Assembly: GCF_001730285.1 (NCBI RefSeq)
Contig: NZ_MIJZ01000012.1
Location: forward strand, 62,001-126,000
DNA length: 64,000 bases
Reading direction: 5' to 3'
Source: Enterococcus ureasiticus
GTDB taxonomy: Bacteria; Bacillota; Bacilli; Lactobacillales; Enterococcaceae
Below are positions 45,732-53,846 of the stretch, piece by piece. The first letter of the stretch is position 1. The number at the start of each line of letters is the position of its first letter. The translations under genes and the position numbers were made by a program. The notes under the pieces are model-generated. The model did not search any database, was not told the DNA's origin, and saw only the letters and a program-made list of their open reading frames with translations.

Positions 45732-46781
45732 TTATTTAGCAGGTACTAATGCTTTTAGCGCAGTAGCTAAAGAATCATTGACACCAGTTGGTAACCAGCC
45801 ATCTACAGCATCTTTATAGGCTGCAACACCCTCACCTTTTACGGTTAGGTCATAGCTCAATTTGCTGTATTCATTTCCTGCTGTACCTAGTAATTTCACT
45901 GCATCCATCAATTGTGTTGTATTAGCACCTGGATTTAGTACGCTAGTATAGTAGAAATATCCATCTGCTTTATTGAAATACCATTTGTCTGCAACAGTTG
46001 GATCTGTTGTGATGTTGTTGAATGAAATTTGGATGTTGTCTGATCCTGTCGCTGCAGGTGCATTCCAAATCAACGTACCATCTTCAGTGAATGTTGGCGC
46101 ATAAATAGGCGCTTGCGTCCATTCCTTTTCTTCAGCATCTTTGTATTCTAGTGATACGTAGCTAAGTGCAGGTGTACCAGATTTTACGCTGATTTGATTT
46201 GTTGCATTACGAACAAATCCATCAATACCGCTTGCATAGTATAAAGAGCCGTCTTTTTCAAAAGCATAACGATAAGTGTACGTTGTTTTTGTTCCAACGG
46301 TTTCAGATTTTTCTTTGACTTTCAATGTGTAAGTTCCTGCGAAATCGCCGGCAGCTATAGTGATTTTTGGTGCACCAGTGCTGTCAAACTTAGAATCTGT
46401 GAAGCCAGTTGGAGCCTCTGTACCTTGCAACACGTAAACTTCTTTCTTTGTTTTCCCTTCAATTTCAGCACCTGTTGTTGGTTTTGCTTGATGGTCTTTC
46501 AAAAGTTTCAGCGACTCTGCTAAAGAGACACGAGTCAAGGTTTTATATTCACCTATATTTTGAATTGCTACATCCTTGTTTACTTCTGAACCTGGATCCC
46601 ATTCGGTCGGTGGCTCAAACGTTTCCACCACTTCAATGTCTTTTCCTGTTGCAATCTGTCCCTCAAAGTGGTTGGTTTTTTGGGCTTCACTGGTAAACCA
46701 TGCGAATGTTGCCGCCGCTATTGCAGCAAGTGCAAAAACACTCGCCAATGCAAGGACTTTTTTCTTTCTGTTTTTATTCAT
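45732..46781 (-). CDS. TasA/BsaA-like major matrix protein 1
   Basis: 349 residues. Short basic start, Ala-rich hydrophobic segment and the classic SipW-dependent site AATFAWFTSEAQKTNHFEGQ, followed by VVETFEPPTEWDPGSEVNKD and VAIQNIGEYKTLTRVSLAE. The large insertion in the middle (about 90-265) and the C-terminal GYFYYTSVLNPGANTTQLMD, AAYKDAVDGWLP match Clostridium BsaA-type, alternate-signal-mediated exported proteins. First structural gene after sipW with a strong RBS, so likely the main fibre subunit. Confidence 0.9.
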   Translation of the reverse strand: MNKNRKKKVLALASVFALAAIAAATFAWFTSEAQKTNHFEGQIATGKDIEVVETFEPPTEWDPGSEVNKDVAIQNIGEYKTLTRVSLAESLKLLKDHQAKPTTGAEIEGKTKKEVYVLQGTEAPTGFTDSKFDSTGAPKITIAAGDFAGTYTLKVKEKSETVGTKTTYTYRYAFEKDGSLYYASGIDGFVRNATNQISVKSGTPALSYVSLEYKDAEEKEWTQAPIYAPTFTEDGTLIWNAPAATGSDNIQISFNNITTDPTVADKWYFNKADGYFYYTSVLNPGANTTQLMDAVKLLGTAGNEYSKLSYDLTVKGEGVAAYKDAVDGWLPTGVNDSLATALKALVPAK

Positions 46782-46872
46782 TTTTCAAGTTCCTCCCCAA
46801 TTTTTTATTATTAACTTTTTAATAATGGTGACAGAATCGTCTTTTTGCCTTTATTAAAAAAGTAAATACCTT

Positions 46873-47622
46873 TTACTTATTTAAAATGTAGTATCTGATG
46901 ATTGTTATAAAGCCAAAAACCGAGATCAAAAAAATAATTGATACGAACGGGTTTTCACGGACAAAGCTTAGAAATGCACCTATTTTTGGAATTACTAGGA
47001 TTTTTTTCCCGATCACTTGTTTTTCATTAACAGGGACATCTTCCGCTAAGTTAGCATCTCCTTGCGTAATATAGTAGGTGCCTTTTGTCTCACCTAAGTG
47101 GTCCAACTTTTCTTTCACTCTATGAGTCAAAAATGCTTGGCTTTTGATACTTGGTCGAAATGTGATAATATCGCCCACTTCAGCCTCATTACCTGCAATA
47201 TTTTTTATAATGATTACATCCCCAGAATGAAATCCTCCTTTTTGTTTTTCAGGATCTCTAGGTACCATTGAGTCAGTTAACACACCCAAGAATCGATGTC
47301 CTAAAACGCTCTTATCCGCATTTTTGGTAGTTGCAAAAATAATTGATCCTATCACTACGAACAAAATAAAGCCATAAAAAATGACGTTAAATAGCAATGT
47401 ATAAACAGTTTTTTGGGGCTTATGATGGGCGATACTTTTCTTTCTTTTAGAAATAGGAACCTGCTTTTTTTTATTTTTCCTAGCATGTGGTTTCTTATTC
47501 ACTGATTTGGCTGTTGGTTTTGAACGATTAGAGCTTTTTTCAATTACTGCTTGCTTCGCTGATGATTTCGCAGTTCTTTTTCTTTTATTTGGTTGCTGTT
47601 TCTTGTTTCGCTCTTCCCTCAT
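46873..47622 (-). CDS. sipW: ER-type signal peptidase I (SipW)
   Basis: 249 residues. After an unusually long basic tail (1-70) there is a transmembrane helix (about 74-98), then the catalytic serine Ser118 (GVLTDSMVP), His167 in place of the bacterial lysine (AFLTHRVKE) and an aspartate in TQGDANLAED, the signature of Ser-His SipW-type peptidases. A second helix follows at the C-terminus. SipW enzymes process TasA-family proteins at the membrane, and three candidate substrates follow in the operon. Confidence 0.92.
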   Translation of the reverse strand: MREERNKKQQPNKRKRTAKSSAKQAVIEKSSNRSKPTAKSVNKKPHARKNKKKQVPISKRKKSIAHHKPQKTVYTLLFNVIFYGFILFVVIGSIIFATTKNADKSVLGHRFLGVLTDSMVPRDPEKQKGGFHSGDVIIIKNIAGNEAEVGDIITFRPSIKSQAFLTHRVKEKLDHLGETKGTYYITQGDANLAEDVPVNEKQVIGKKILVIPKIGAFLSFVRENPFVSIIFLISVFGFITIIRYYILNK

Positions 47623-48084
47623 TTTTCTAAACCCTCACTTTGCCTTGTACTTCCAAAAACACTGGTTCCTCCATTTAACAATCAAAAAAATCAACTAGTA
47701 TAAACTCAATAAAGGCTTCTCACTGATGAATTGAAGTCATTTGAGGAGTCCAAAAAACTAATGATATTGAGAAAATCAACTAAAACGCAAAAAAGAAATA
47801 CGTTTGAATGGACAAATCCCTTCATGGCGTATTTCTAAACTGTTTCCTCTGAAAAAAATCGCAGGCGTTTCAGCTCTATAAAAAACATTAGTTTATTATA
47901 GAGGAAACTGAAAGTCAATAGCATTTAAAAATTTTTTTTACTCTTTGTATTATTAATCTAAAGGGCGGTGATCATGGTGTTTAGCAATTTCCATTCAGTT
48001 GTTTCAATCGTTGAATAAGTGAACAACATTACATTTTTTTTATTAGTAGCAATCCAACTATCAATCATTTAGAGGTGTTTATTA
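47623..48084. other. Intergenic regulatory region between sipW and recombinase 2
   Basis: 462 bases. On the minus strand there is a promoter candidate TTGACT (47913-47918), 17 bases, TAAACT (47890-47895), overlapping a palindrome with 9-bp arms (47842-47850 and 47900-47908) and a nested one (47874-47881 and 47896-47903). An intrinsic terminator follows at 47788-47836, before sipW. On the plus side, an imperfect inverted repeat near 47995-48030 (GTTGTTTCAA, TCG, TTGAATAAGTGAACAAC) lies before recombinase 2 and might be its binding site. Confidence 0.5.
47788..47836 (-). terminator. Leader terminator upstream of sipW
   Basis: Minus-strand arms AGAAATACG and CGTATTTCT with a 25-base loop, followed by TTTTTTG. 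It sits about 165 bases before the sipW start, in the leader rather than after a gene, so it may attenuate the matrix operon. Confidence 0.7.
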
Positions 48085-48654
48085 ATGGCAGTGATCGGCT
48101 ATATGCGTGTCAGTACGCATCAACAAAAATTTGATTCTCAGCAAAAAGCGCTTGAACGATATGGCGTAGATTTCATTTATAAAGAACGGGAAAGTGGTCG
48201 TAAATCATCTAGAAGTGAGCTAAATAAAGTATTGTCCTGTCTAAAATCAGGTGATACACTGGTTATTTTTAAGCTGGATCGATTGTCCAGAGGAACGAAA
48301 CAGTTGCTGAATTTGTTAGAAGAATTTGATCGGAGAAATATTCACTTTGTCAGTATTCAAAACAATATCGATACCACGACAGCAATGGGACGCTTTTTTT
48401 TCACCGTTATGGGTGCATTTGCCGAAATGGAAGCGGAATTGATTCGTGAACGGGTAATGGCCGGCCTTGACGCTGCCAGAGAAAATGGCAAACAACTGGG
48501 ACGCCCACCAAGAACTCAAGAGGTAAAGGAAGCATTAGAACTGTATACTAATTCAGATTTATCTGTTCCTGAAATTGCGAAAAAATGTAATCTCTCGGTG
48601 CCAACGGTTTATAACCATATCAAAAAGCAAAATGTACTCAGAAAAGTAAACTAA
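48085..48654 (+). CDS. Serine recombinase 2 (resolvase/invertase family)
   Basis: 189 residues. Catalytic Ser10 (MAVIGYMRVST), DRLSRGTKQLLNLLEEF, AEMEAELIRERVMAGL and a C-terminal Hin-type helix-turn-helix (LSVPEIAKKCNLSVPTVYNHI). Very similar to recombinase 1 over the catalytic domain, about 70% by eye, with the tails differing most. It is transcribed outward from the lanthipeptide/TasA segment. RBS AGAGGTG. Substrate sites unknown. Could be a resolvase left by a transposon or an invertase controlling the segment. Confidence 0.92.
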   Translation: MAVIGYMRVSTHQQKFDSQQKALERYGVDFIYKERESGRKSSRSELNKVLSCLKSGDTLVIFKLDRLSRGTKQLLNLLEEFDRRNIHFVSIQNNIDTTTAMGRFFFTVMGAFAEMEAELIRERVMAGLDAARENGKQLGRPPRTQEVKEALELYTNSDLSVPEIAKKCNLSVPTVYNHIKKQNVLRKVN

Positions 48655-48757
48655 TACCCAGCATCTCCACATAAAAAAATGGAAAAACTAAGAACAATTA
48701 GTTAGTCTTATGAATGCAAAGTAGCTATCCAACTTATTTAACATAGGTAGTACATAC

Positions 48758-48810
48758 TAAAAATTGAGGCAAAGATAAATAAATTCTATTTATCTTTGCC
48801 TCAATTTTAA
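48758..48810. terminator. Bidirectional terminator between recombinase 2 and SMR genes
   Basis: 18-bp perfect arms at 48760-48777 and 48791-48808 with flanking A and T runs. Confidence 0.9.
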
Positions 48811-48815
48811 ATGTA

Positions 48816-49130
48816 TCAACCAATCAATTTCAACCCAATAACGGATGCTAAAATAATCCCAATAAAAATGATTCTGCGCCAATCTTTAGATTCGCCGTAA
48901 AAAAGCATTCCTAACATGGCTCCCCCAGCTGCACCAATACCTGTCCAAATAGCATACGAAACCCCCATCGGCAAACTCTTCATAGCTAAATAAAGAAAAA
49001 TAAAACTACTGCCAAATGTAAGTAGTAATAGGAATAAAGACTGTTTATCTTTATTTAAATTAAAGCGATTGATTGATCCAACGCCTAGCATTTCAAAAAT
49101 TCCTGCGACCATTAAAAATACCCAACTCAT
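48816..49130 (-). CDS. Small multidrug resistance protein, subunit 2 (YkkD-like)
   Basis: 104 residues with four transmembrane helices. The SMR membrane-embedded glutamate is in AGIFEMLGVG (Glu13), and the conserved GVSYAIWTGIGAAGG motif is in helix 3. Its start overlaps the stop of the upstream SMR gene by four bases, so the two are translationally coupled. Paired SMR genes form heterodimers of opposite topology that export cationic compounds. No guanidine riboswitch is visible upstream. Confidence 0.88.
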   Translation of the reverse strand: MSWVFLMVAGIFEMLGVGSINRFNLNKDKQSLFLLLLTFGSSFIFLYLAMKSLPMGVSYAIWTGIGAAGGAMLGMLFYGESKDWRRIIFIGIILASVIGLKLIG

Positions 49131-49462
49131 TTTTGACTCGCTCCTTTCTCTCCTGTTACAAATTTCAAGCCCATCACGCCAATTAGTAATACTGCAATCA
49201 ATACTAATTTTGATAGCTTAAATTCTTCACCAAAAAATAGGATACCTGTAATCACTGTACCTGCTGTGCCTAATCCAACAAATACCGCATAAGCTGTTCC
49301 AACAGGTAACGTTTCTCCAGCTTTTATCAATGCGTAAAAACTGATGAAAATGAAGACAATAGTCAGTATTATCTCCCACCATGTATTACTATGTTTCATT
49401 CCGATGACCCATAATACTTCAAAAAAAGCACCAATCATCAATTTTATCCAATCCTTGTTCAT
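49127..49462 (-). CDS. Small multidrug resistance protein, subunit 1 (YkkC-like)
   Basis: 111 residues, four transmembrane helices. Conserved glutamate in IGAFFEVLWVIGMKHS and the motif PVGTAYAVFVGLGTAG. Forms a pair with the overlapping downstream gene. Its RBS (AAGGAGG) is immediately preceded by a copy of the intergenic repeat. Substrate is not deducible; Ykk-type pairs transport diverse cations. Confidence 0.88.
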   Translation of the reverse strand: MNKDWIKLMIGAFFEVLWVIGMKHSNTWWEIILTIVFIFISFYALIKAGETLPVGTAYAVFVGLGTAGTVITGILFFGEEFKLSKLVLIAVLLIGVMGLKFVTGEKGASQK

Positions 49463-49476
49463 ATAAAAAACCTCCT

Positions 49477-49564
49477 TAATTTTTAAAGCCGAGCGGACTT
49501 GTTTAGCTCTTAGGATTTGTTGAACTCGAAACAGAACATAGTGCTAGCCCGTGAAGCTAGATAA
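49477..49564 (-). repeat. Intergenic repeat, copy B (short, about 88 bp)
   Basis: Minus-strand reading starts TTATCTAGCTTCACGGGCTA and ends CCGCTCGGCTTTAAAAATTA directly before AAGGAGG of the SMR gene. The interior is shortened relative to the 121-bp copies. Confidence 0.75.
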
Positions 49565-50218
49565 CATATGGAATAACGTTTCACTTTGCATTCCCTTGAA
49601 CTAAATAACAACCACTCATCACTTTATTGTGTTGCTTGGCGTGTTTCAAAAACAACTAAAAAAAGTGTCAATCAACAATTCTATCTATGGCCTAAGAATT
49701 GTCGATCCACACTTTTACTGATAAACAGCCGGCGCTGGTTATCAAAAGTTATTTTATTTAGTTTTATTCGTTCAATCTATTGAAACTGTTTCTCATTCTA
49801 CTCCATAATAAACAAATTGGCAATAGCCAAATTCTCTATTATTTATTAAGTAAAATTTAATAAGTTAACAAAAATATTAAAATCCTACTTAAAGTGCTAT
49901 TTAGACCTTATTATACGCATATAATGTCTGGCAATCCTACCATTTTTATCGATATTTATTCTAACTACTTTACTGAGAACACTGTTCTTTTATAGAAAGT
50001 CTCATTCAATCAGATAATTCTGAAAATTTTTGTCTCACGATTTTGTAAATCTAATCAACATATGATACACTTATCTTATCAAAAAAAGATTCCTAGTGAA
50101 TCAGTCAGCGTTGATATTACTTACTTTAGGCGGTAGTAATGTCAGCGCTTTTCTTTTGTTTATACAAATTATAACACACTAAAATCTTTTTGAAAATATG
50201 CGCATACTTAGGGTAATA
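49565..50218. other. Gene-free region with several hairpins
   Basis: About 650 AT-rich bases. A large palindrome at 49661-49716 (outer arms AAAAGTG/CACTTTT, inner arms ACAATTCT/AGAATTGT, 7x7 internal loop) is followed by a compact hairpin at 49719-49744 (TGATAA, CAGC/GCTG, TTATCA). Another pair at about 50086-50155 (GATTC-CTAGT-GAATC, then a longer stem ending in a T-rich run) looks like a small RNA with its terminator. No protein-coding frame with an RBS was seen. Confidence 0.4.
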
Positions 50219-50247
50219 AAAAAATCCCACCTCATAGGAGATGGGAA
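50219..50247 (-). terminator. Terminator of pepC
   Basis: Minus-strand TCCCATCTCC-TAT-GAGGTGGGA followed by seven T residues. A second small hairpin (AGTGCTTAAAAGCACC) lies between it and the stop codon. Confidence 0.85.
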
Positions 50248-50284
50248 ATCTTCACTGAAAAAGGTGCTTTTAAGCACTATTTTT

Positions 50285-51613
50285 TTATGCCAAAGCGCCC
50301 ATTGGATCCCAAGGTGCTAAAACAGTTGGCTCTTGTTTCCATACCTCTTGTAACTCCGGTGACAATAATTCTTTGCGAACAACGATTTGATACGTATATT
50401 CATCCATCCAGGTATCACTCATCACAAAGAACCCTTTATCGCCAACTTTTTCCCCCCAGCTATTTTCTACTTTCCATTTAACTGATGCACCATCAATCAG
50501 ATCCACACCCGTTAAAACCATCGCATGAGTCATTAAACTTTCACCAAAATCTAAACGTTCAGCCTTCGTCATAGTGAAATCAATATCGAATAAATCATTC
50601 ATGTCATATGCATCTAGGGACATGATCCCACTATCTCTTGTAGAAGACTGACCCACATCACAGCCAAACCAAACAGATTCTCCTTGTTCTAATTGAGCTA
50701 CTGCTAATTTTTTGAATGTCGTCATATCTACATTGATATATTTCACTTCTTTGCCGCCTACAACATTCCCTAACATTTCTACTGTATAGGTTTGATTGTA
50801 AGGTTTATCCGTTGTTGGTGCATTGATCACACTTACATAGTCATCAAGATTCACACCCACATATTTTTCATAAAAAGATTGCGGCGTTAAATTTTGATCC
50901 AAATGGTAATTTTTTTCTTCGTCGCGGTATTCAAAATCAAAGGTTTCTGGTGGTGTCCCTAATGAAATTGCTAAAAAGTTATAGACTTCTCCTAGCATTG
51001 CTTCTTTGGCCATTTGAACGTCTGCCGTTGTTTTTCCACTAGCTATCAACTCACGTAAAATCGTTGCATCTTTTCTTAATTTTTTATTTAAATAATTGTT
51101 TAGGTCACGAGAATTTGAGCTATTACTGCTTTCAGGCATAGCTGTTTTTGGCACAACCCCATATTTTTGGAAAAGAGAAACGATCATATCCCATTGTCCG
51201 CCATCTTGTTGAGGCGTTGCTAATAGGAAAGCCACTTTGCGGCTGTCTAATTCTTGATCAGCTGTTGCAATGATATTCTCATAGAAGTAATTTGATTTTT
51301 CGTATTTATCCCAGAAAAATGTATAGTTTTGAGAAAGTTCAAAATCTTTTAAATTAAAACTATTGATCATTTTGTGTCTAAATGTATTTAAGGCTGCAAA
51401 CATCCAACAACGTCCGCTTTGTTTTTGATTTGCTACTTTTCCAGTTGTAAGATCTACTGAAAAAACGGGAACATTATTTACTTCTGCACTCTGATTTTGA
51501 GCAGAAGCCGTAATGCCATTTTTGACAACGCCACGTTGTAAGGCATTTTGTTTATTGTTTTCCACAAATGTGTCGTGAAATTTTTTTGTTACAGTAGGTT
51601 CGATTACTGACAT
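50285..51613 (-). CDS. pepC: Aminopeptidase C (bleomycin hydrolase family)
   Basis: 442 residues, the normal PepC length. Papain-like catalytic triad: Cys69 in QSGRCWMFAALNTFR, His in LMTHAMVLTGV and Asn in WKVENSWGE. The C-terminal APWDPMGALA tail typical of the family is complete and is known to reach into the active site. Cytoplasmic cysteine aminopeptidase trimming peptides for amino-acid supply; it is a homohexamer in lactic acid bacteria. Monocistronic with its own terminator. Confidence 0.97.
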   Translation of the reverse strand: MSVIEPTVTKKFHDTFVENNKQNALQRGVVKNGITASAQNQSAEVNNVPVFSVDLTTGKVANQKQSGRCWMFAALNTFRHKMINSFNLKDFELSQNYTFFWDKYEKSNYFYENIIATADQELDSRKVAFLLATPQQDGGQWDMIVSLFQKYGVVPKTAMPESSNSSNSRDLNNYLNKKLRKDATILRELIASGKTTADVQMAKEAMLGEVYNFLAISLGTPPETFDFEYRDEEKNYHLDQNLTPQSFYEKYVGVNLDDYVSVINAPTTDKPYNQTYTVEMLGNVVGGKEVKYINVDMTTFKKLAVAQLEQGESVWFGCDVGQSSTRDSGIMSLDAYDMNDLFDIDFTMTKAERLDFGESLMTHAMVLTGVDLIDGASVKWKVENSWGEKVGDKGFFVMSDTWMDEYTYQIVVRKELLSPELQEVWKQEPTVLAPWDPMGALA

Positions 51614-51759
51614 ATTGATTCATCCTTTCACTCATCGTATTCCTTTTTCATTATATGCCTGAATTTTCAATCTCTCAAGTTTTTAATAAAATAAAATTGC
51701 TTTTTTGCATCACCTGTATTATCATATGTAATACAAAGAGTTAAAAAAGAGGTGAAAAC

Positions 51760-52134
51760 ATGTTATTAGAGATAGATACTCAAAGCCAAACACCGATTTA
51801 TCAACAGATTTGTAATCAACTCATCATCGGCATTGCGACAAATAAGCTACAACCCGGTGAAGTCCTGCCTTCTGTTCGACAAATGGCTGACGAAATTGGC
51901 GTAAATATGATGACTGTTTCAAAAGCTTACACTTTATTGAAAAACGATGGCTATATTTTAACAGATCGCAGAAATGGCACTAAAGTTGCTGAAAAACAAT
52001 CACTGGAACCTTCTTTTCAAGAACGATTTTTAAAAGAATTAGAACTATTATTAGCAGAAGCTTCTATTCATCAACTTTCGGAAAATACGATACAAGAAGA
52101 AGTTACACAGATTTATCAAAAATTTGAACAGTAA
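51760..52134 (+). CDS. GntR-family regulator (YhcF/YtrA type)
   Basis: 124 residues. Winged helix (about 10-75: IYQQICNQLIIGIATNKLQPGEVLPSVRQMADEIGVN, shown here in part) followed by a short C-terminal helical tail, which marks the YtrA subfamily rather than the ligand-binding FadR or HutC types. YtrA-type regulators usually repress adjacent membrane or ABC transport genes. RBS AGAGGTG. The membrane protein gene begins 14 bases later and is the probable target, together with autoregulation. Confidence 0.9.
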   Translation: MLLEIDTQSQTPIYQQICNQLIIGIATNKLQPGEVLPSVRQMADEIGVNMMTVSKAYTLLKNDGYILTDRRNGTKVAEKQSLEPSFQERFLKELELLLAEASIHQLSENTIQEEVTQIYQKFEQ

Positions 52135-52148
52135 AAGGTGTGTTGAAA

Positions 52149-53531
52149 ATGAATTTCTTTCTCTATTTATTACTTGTTGGGGTCAACTTTTTAATGGCAT
52201 TTACAGGAAGAATTCCTGCAAATCCGCATAAGAACGTTATATTAGAAACAACTTTACCGAAAGATAAACTTCAAGATGAACAAGTTTTATTCGTTAGTAA
52301 GACGTACAAAAAAAGGTTAATGCAATTGGCTTTGGTTTTCACTATTATCGCTTTACCAATTTTATTGATTTCTTATGATTCTTTGACTTTGCTCTATTTT
52401 CTCGTGATGATTATCGGCTTTATCGGGGCTTCTTTTTACTTACAGATTGTTTATATTCGTAAAATGACAACTGTAAAAGTCAAAAACAATTGGATTTTAC
52501 CTACAAGTCCGATTTTAGTCGATACAAAATTAGTAGCAAATAAAAATCGGAAATTGATTTCTATTTGGTGGTTTTTACCAAGTATCTTCATTACTCTTTC
52601 AGGTTGTATTTATTCTTTTAAAACACTTGGTTTGTCTAATGGCACATGGATTATTGGCCTTATTTCAATTCTTATGACAGGAATGTTTTTACTTTTCTAC
52701 TATTTTATTGCTCGTTTTCCGGTTAAACCAGTAACAAGCGATGAAACGATCAATCAAAATGTCAATGATCAAATGCGTCATCATTGGTCTGTTTTAATGG
52801 CTGTTTCAGCATTGGTTTTGAGTCCCTTGGCTTTTATGTCAATCGGTTCTGTTATGGTACCTTATGAACGAATGATGGTATTTTCAATTGGTTATGCTGT
52901 TCTTATTCTTGCATTTGTCGTTTTCACTTTTTATTATTTATTCTCATCTAGGAAAAAACAAGATCAACTGATTGCGCAAGCCAAGGAATACCGCTACAGT
53001 GATGAGGATCAATATTGGAAGTATGGAGTCTATATTAATCCAAATGATAAAAGAATCATGGTACCAGATCGTATTGGAATGAATATCTCTGTCAATTTAG
53101 GTAGACCTGTTGGAAAATTCACTTTAGGAGTGACGGGCGTTTTAGTTTTAGTTGCTTTAATCGCAGCAAGTATTCCGATGCTGATCAGTGATTTTTCAAC
53201 TAATCCATTTGAATTGACTACAACGGACAATGGAATCGCCCTATCTGCACCATTAAGTCAACGCAGACAGATTGATTGGAACGATATTGAATCAGTAGAA
53301 CTGGTTGATAGTCTACCGAAAGATAAACTTCGGATTTACGGAACAGCCACAGAAAATTATTTAACTGGGGAATTTCAGGTTAATTCCGAACCTGCTTATT
53401 TGCTTGTTTTAACGGATAAAAAACCGATTTTAGAAATCAAGACTAAAGATAAGCTGTACTATTATACAAATAAAGATAGTAAATTAACTGAAAAATACTA
53501 TCGGAATATCAAAGATAATTTAGGGAAATAA
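52149..53531 (+). CDS. PH-domain/DUF1648-like membrane protein
   Basis: 460 residues from ATG 52149, chosen because AAAGGTG lies about eight bases upstream; an in-frame GTG three codons earlier overlaps that RBS. Seven to nine hydrophobic segments (residues 1-360) including an N-terminal DUF1648-like portion, then a soluble C-terminal PH-like domain (about 365-455, ALSAPLSQRRQIDWNDIESV). Function unknown; genes of this kind often pair with YtrA-type GntR regulators, as here, and may sense envelope stress (inference). Confidence 0.75.
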   Translation: MNFFLYLLLVGVNFLMAFTGRIPANPHKNVILETTLPKDKLQDEQVLFVSKTYKKRLMQLALVFTIIALPILLISYDSLTLLYFLVMIIGFIGASFYLQIVYIRKMTTVKVKNNWILPTSPILVDTKLVANKNRKLISIWWFLPSIFITLSGCIYSFKTLGLSNGTWIIGLISILMTGMFLLFYYFIARFPVKPVTSDETINQNVNDQMRHHWSVLMAVSALVLSPLAFMSIGSVMVPYERMMVFSIGYAVLILAFVVFTFYYLFSSRKKQDQLIAQAKEYRYSDEDQYWKYGVYINPNDKRIMVPDRIGMNISVNLGRPVGKFTLGVTGVLVLVALIAASIPMLISDFSTNPFELTTTDNGIALSAPLSQRRQIDWNDIESVELVDSLPKDKLRIYGTATENYLTGEFQVNSEPAYLLVLTDKKPILEIKTKDKLYYYTNKDSKLTEKYYRNIKDNLGK

Positions 53532-53573
53532 AAATAAGTTAGGAAAAGGCATTACGCTTTTCCTAACTTATTT
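53532..53573 (+). terminator. Terminator after the PH-domain gene
   Basis: 17-bp perfect arms AAATAAGTTAGGAAAAG and complement with an 8-base loop; directly at the stop codon. Confidence 0.9.
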
Positions 53574-53582
53574 CTTTATTGC

Positions 53583-53846
53583 TAGCGAGCTTGTTCAGCT
53601 TTTATTTTATCTAGCTTCACGGCCTAACTCTTCGGAAAAAAGATAAAATATGTTTGTGACAAAAAACGGCACATCCATATTTTCCTATTTTTCTATCAGA
53701 GCTGGACGAGCCCGCTCAGCTTTTATTTTATCTAGCTTCACGGCCTAACTCTTCGGAAAAAAGATAAAATCTGATAGTGGCGAAAAGCACCACCTTCATA
53801 TTTTCCTATTTTTCTGTCAGAGTTGGGCGAGCCCGCTCAGCTTTTA
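53583..53846 (+). repeat. Intergenic repeat array, copies D0 (tail), D1 and D2
   Basis: Two complete units of 121 bp (about 53605-53725 and 53726-53846) plus the tail of a third (53583-53604). Each starts TTATCTAGCTTCACGGCC and ends GCTCAGCTTTTA. The array ends exactly at the stop codon of the dgaF-like gene. The orientation relative to the map is opposite to copies A, B and C. First and last thirds are nearly identical between units, the middle differs. Confidence 0.9.

Noticed and set aside
46409-46857. Plus-strand frames opposite the TasA-like gene
   Set aside because: Shadows of a strongly supported gene; no RBS and no recognisable domain.
47788-47940. Cyclic-di-GMP riboswitch before the matrix operon
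   Set aside because: The GEMM core motifs are not present; only palindromes and a terminator are seen.
30450-48700. Intact transposon or integrative element with terminal inverted repeats
   Set aside because: No matching terminal repeats, transposase, integrase or conjugation genes; the sequences upstream of the two recombinases do not resemble each other by eye.
49463-49600. Guanidine (ykkC) riboswitch upstream of the SMR pair
   Set aside because: The leader consists of the intergenic repeat; none of the conserved guanidine-I, -II (ACGR loops) or -III motifs is seen.
53583-53846. CRISPR-like array
   Set aside because: Unit is 121 bp with no short direct repeats and unique spacers; also found as single copies elsewhere, so it is an intergenic repeat family.
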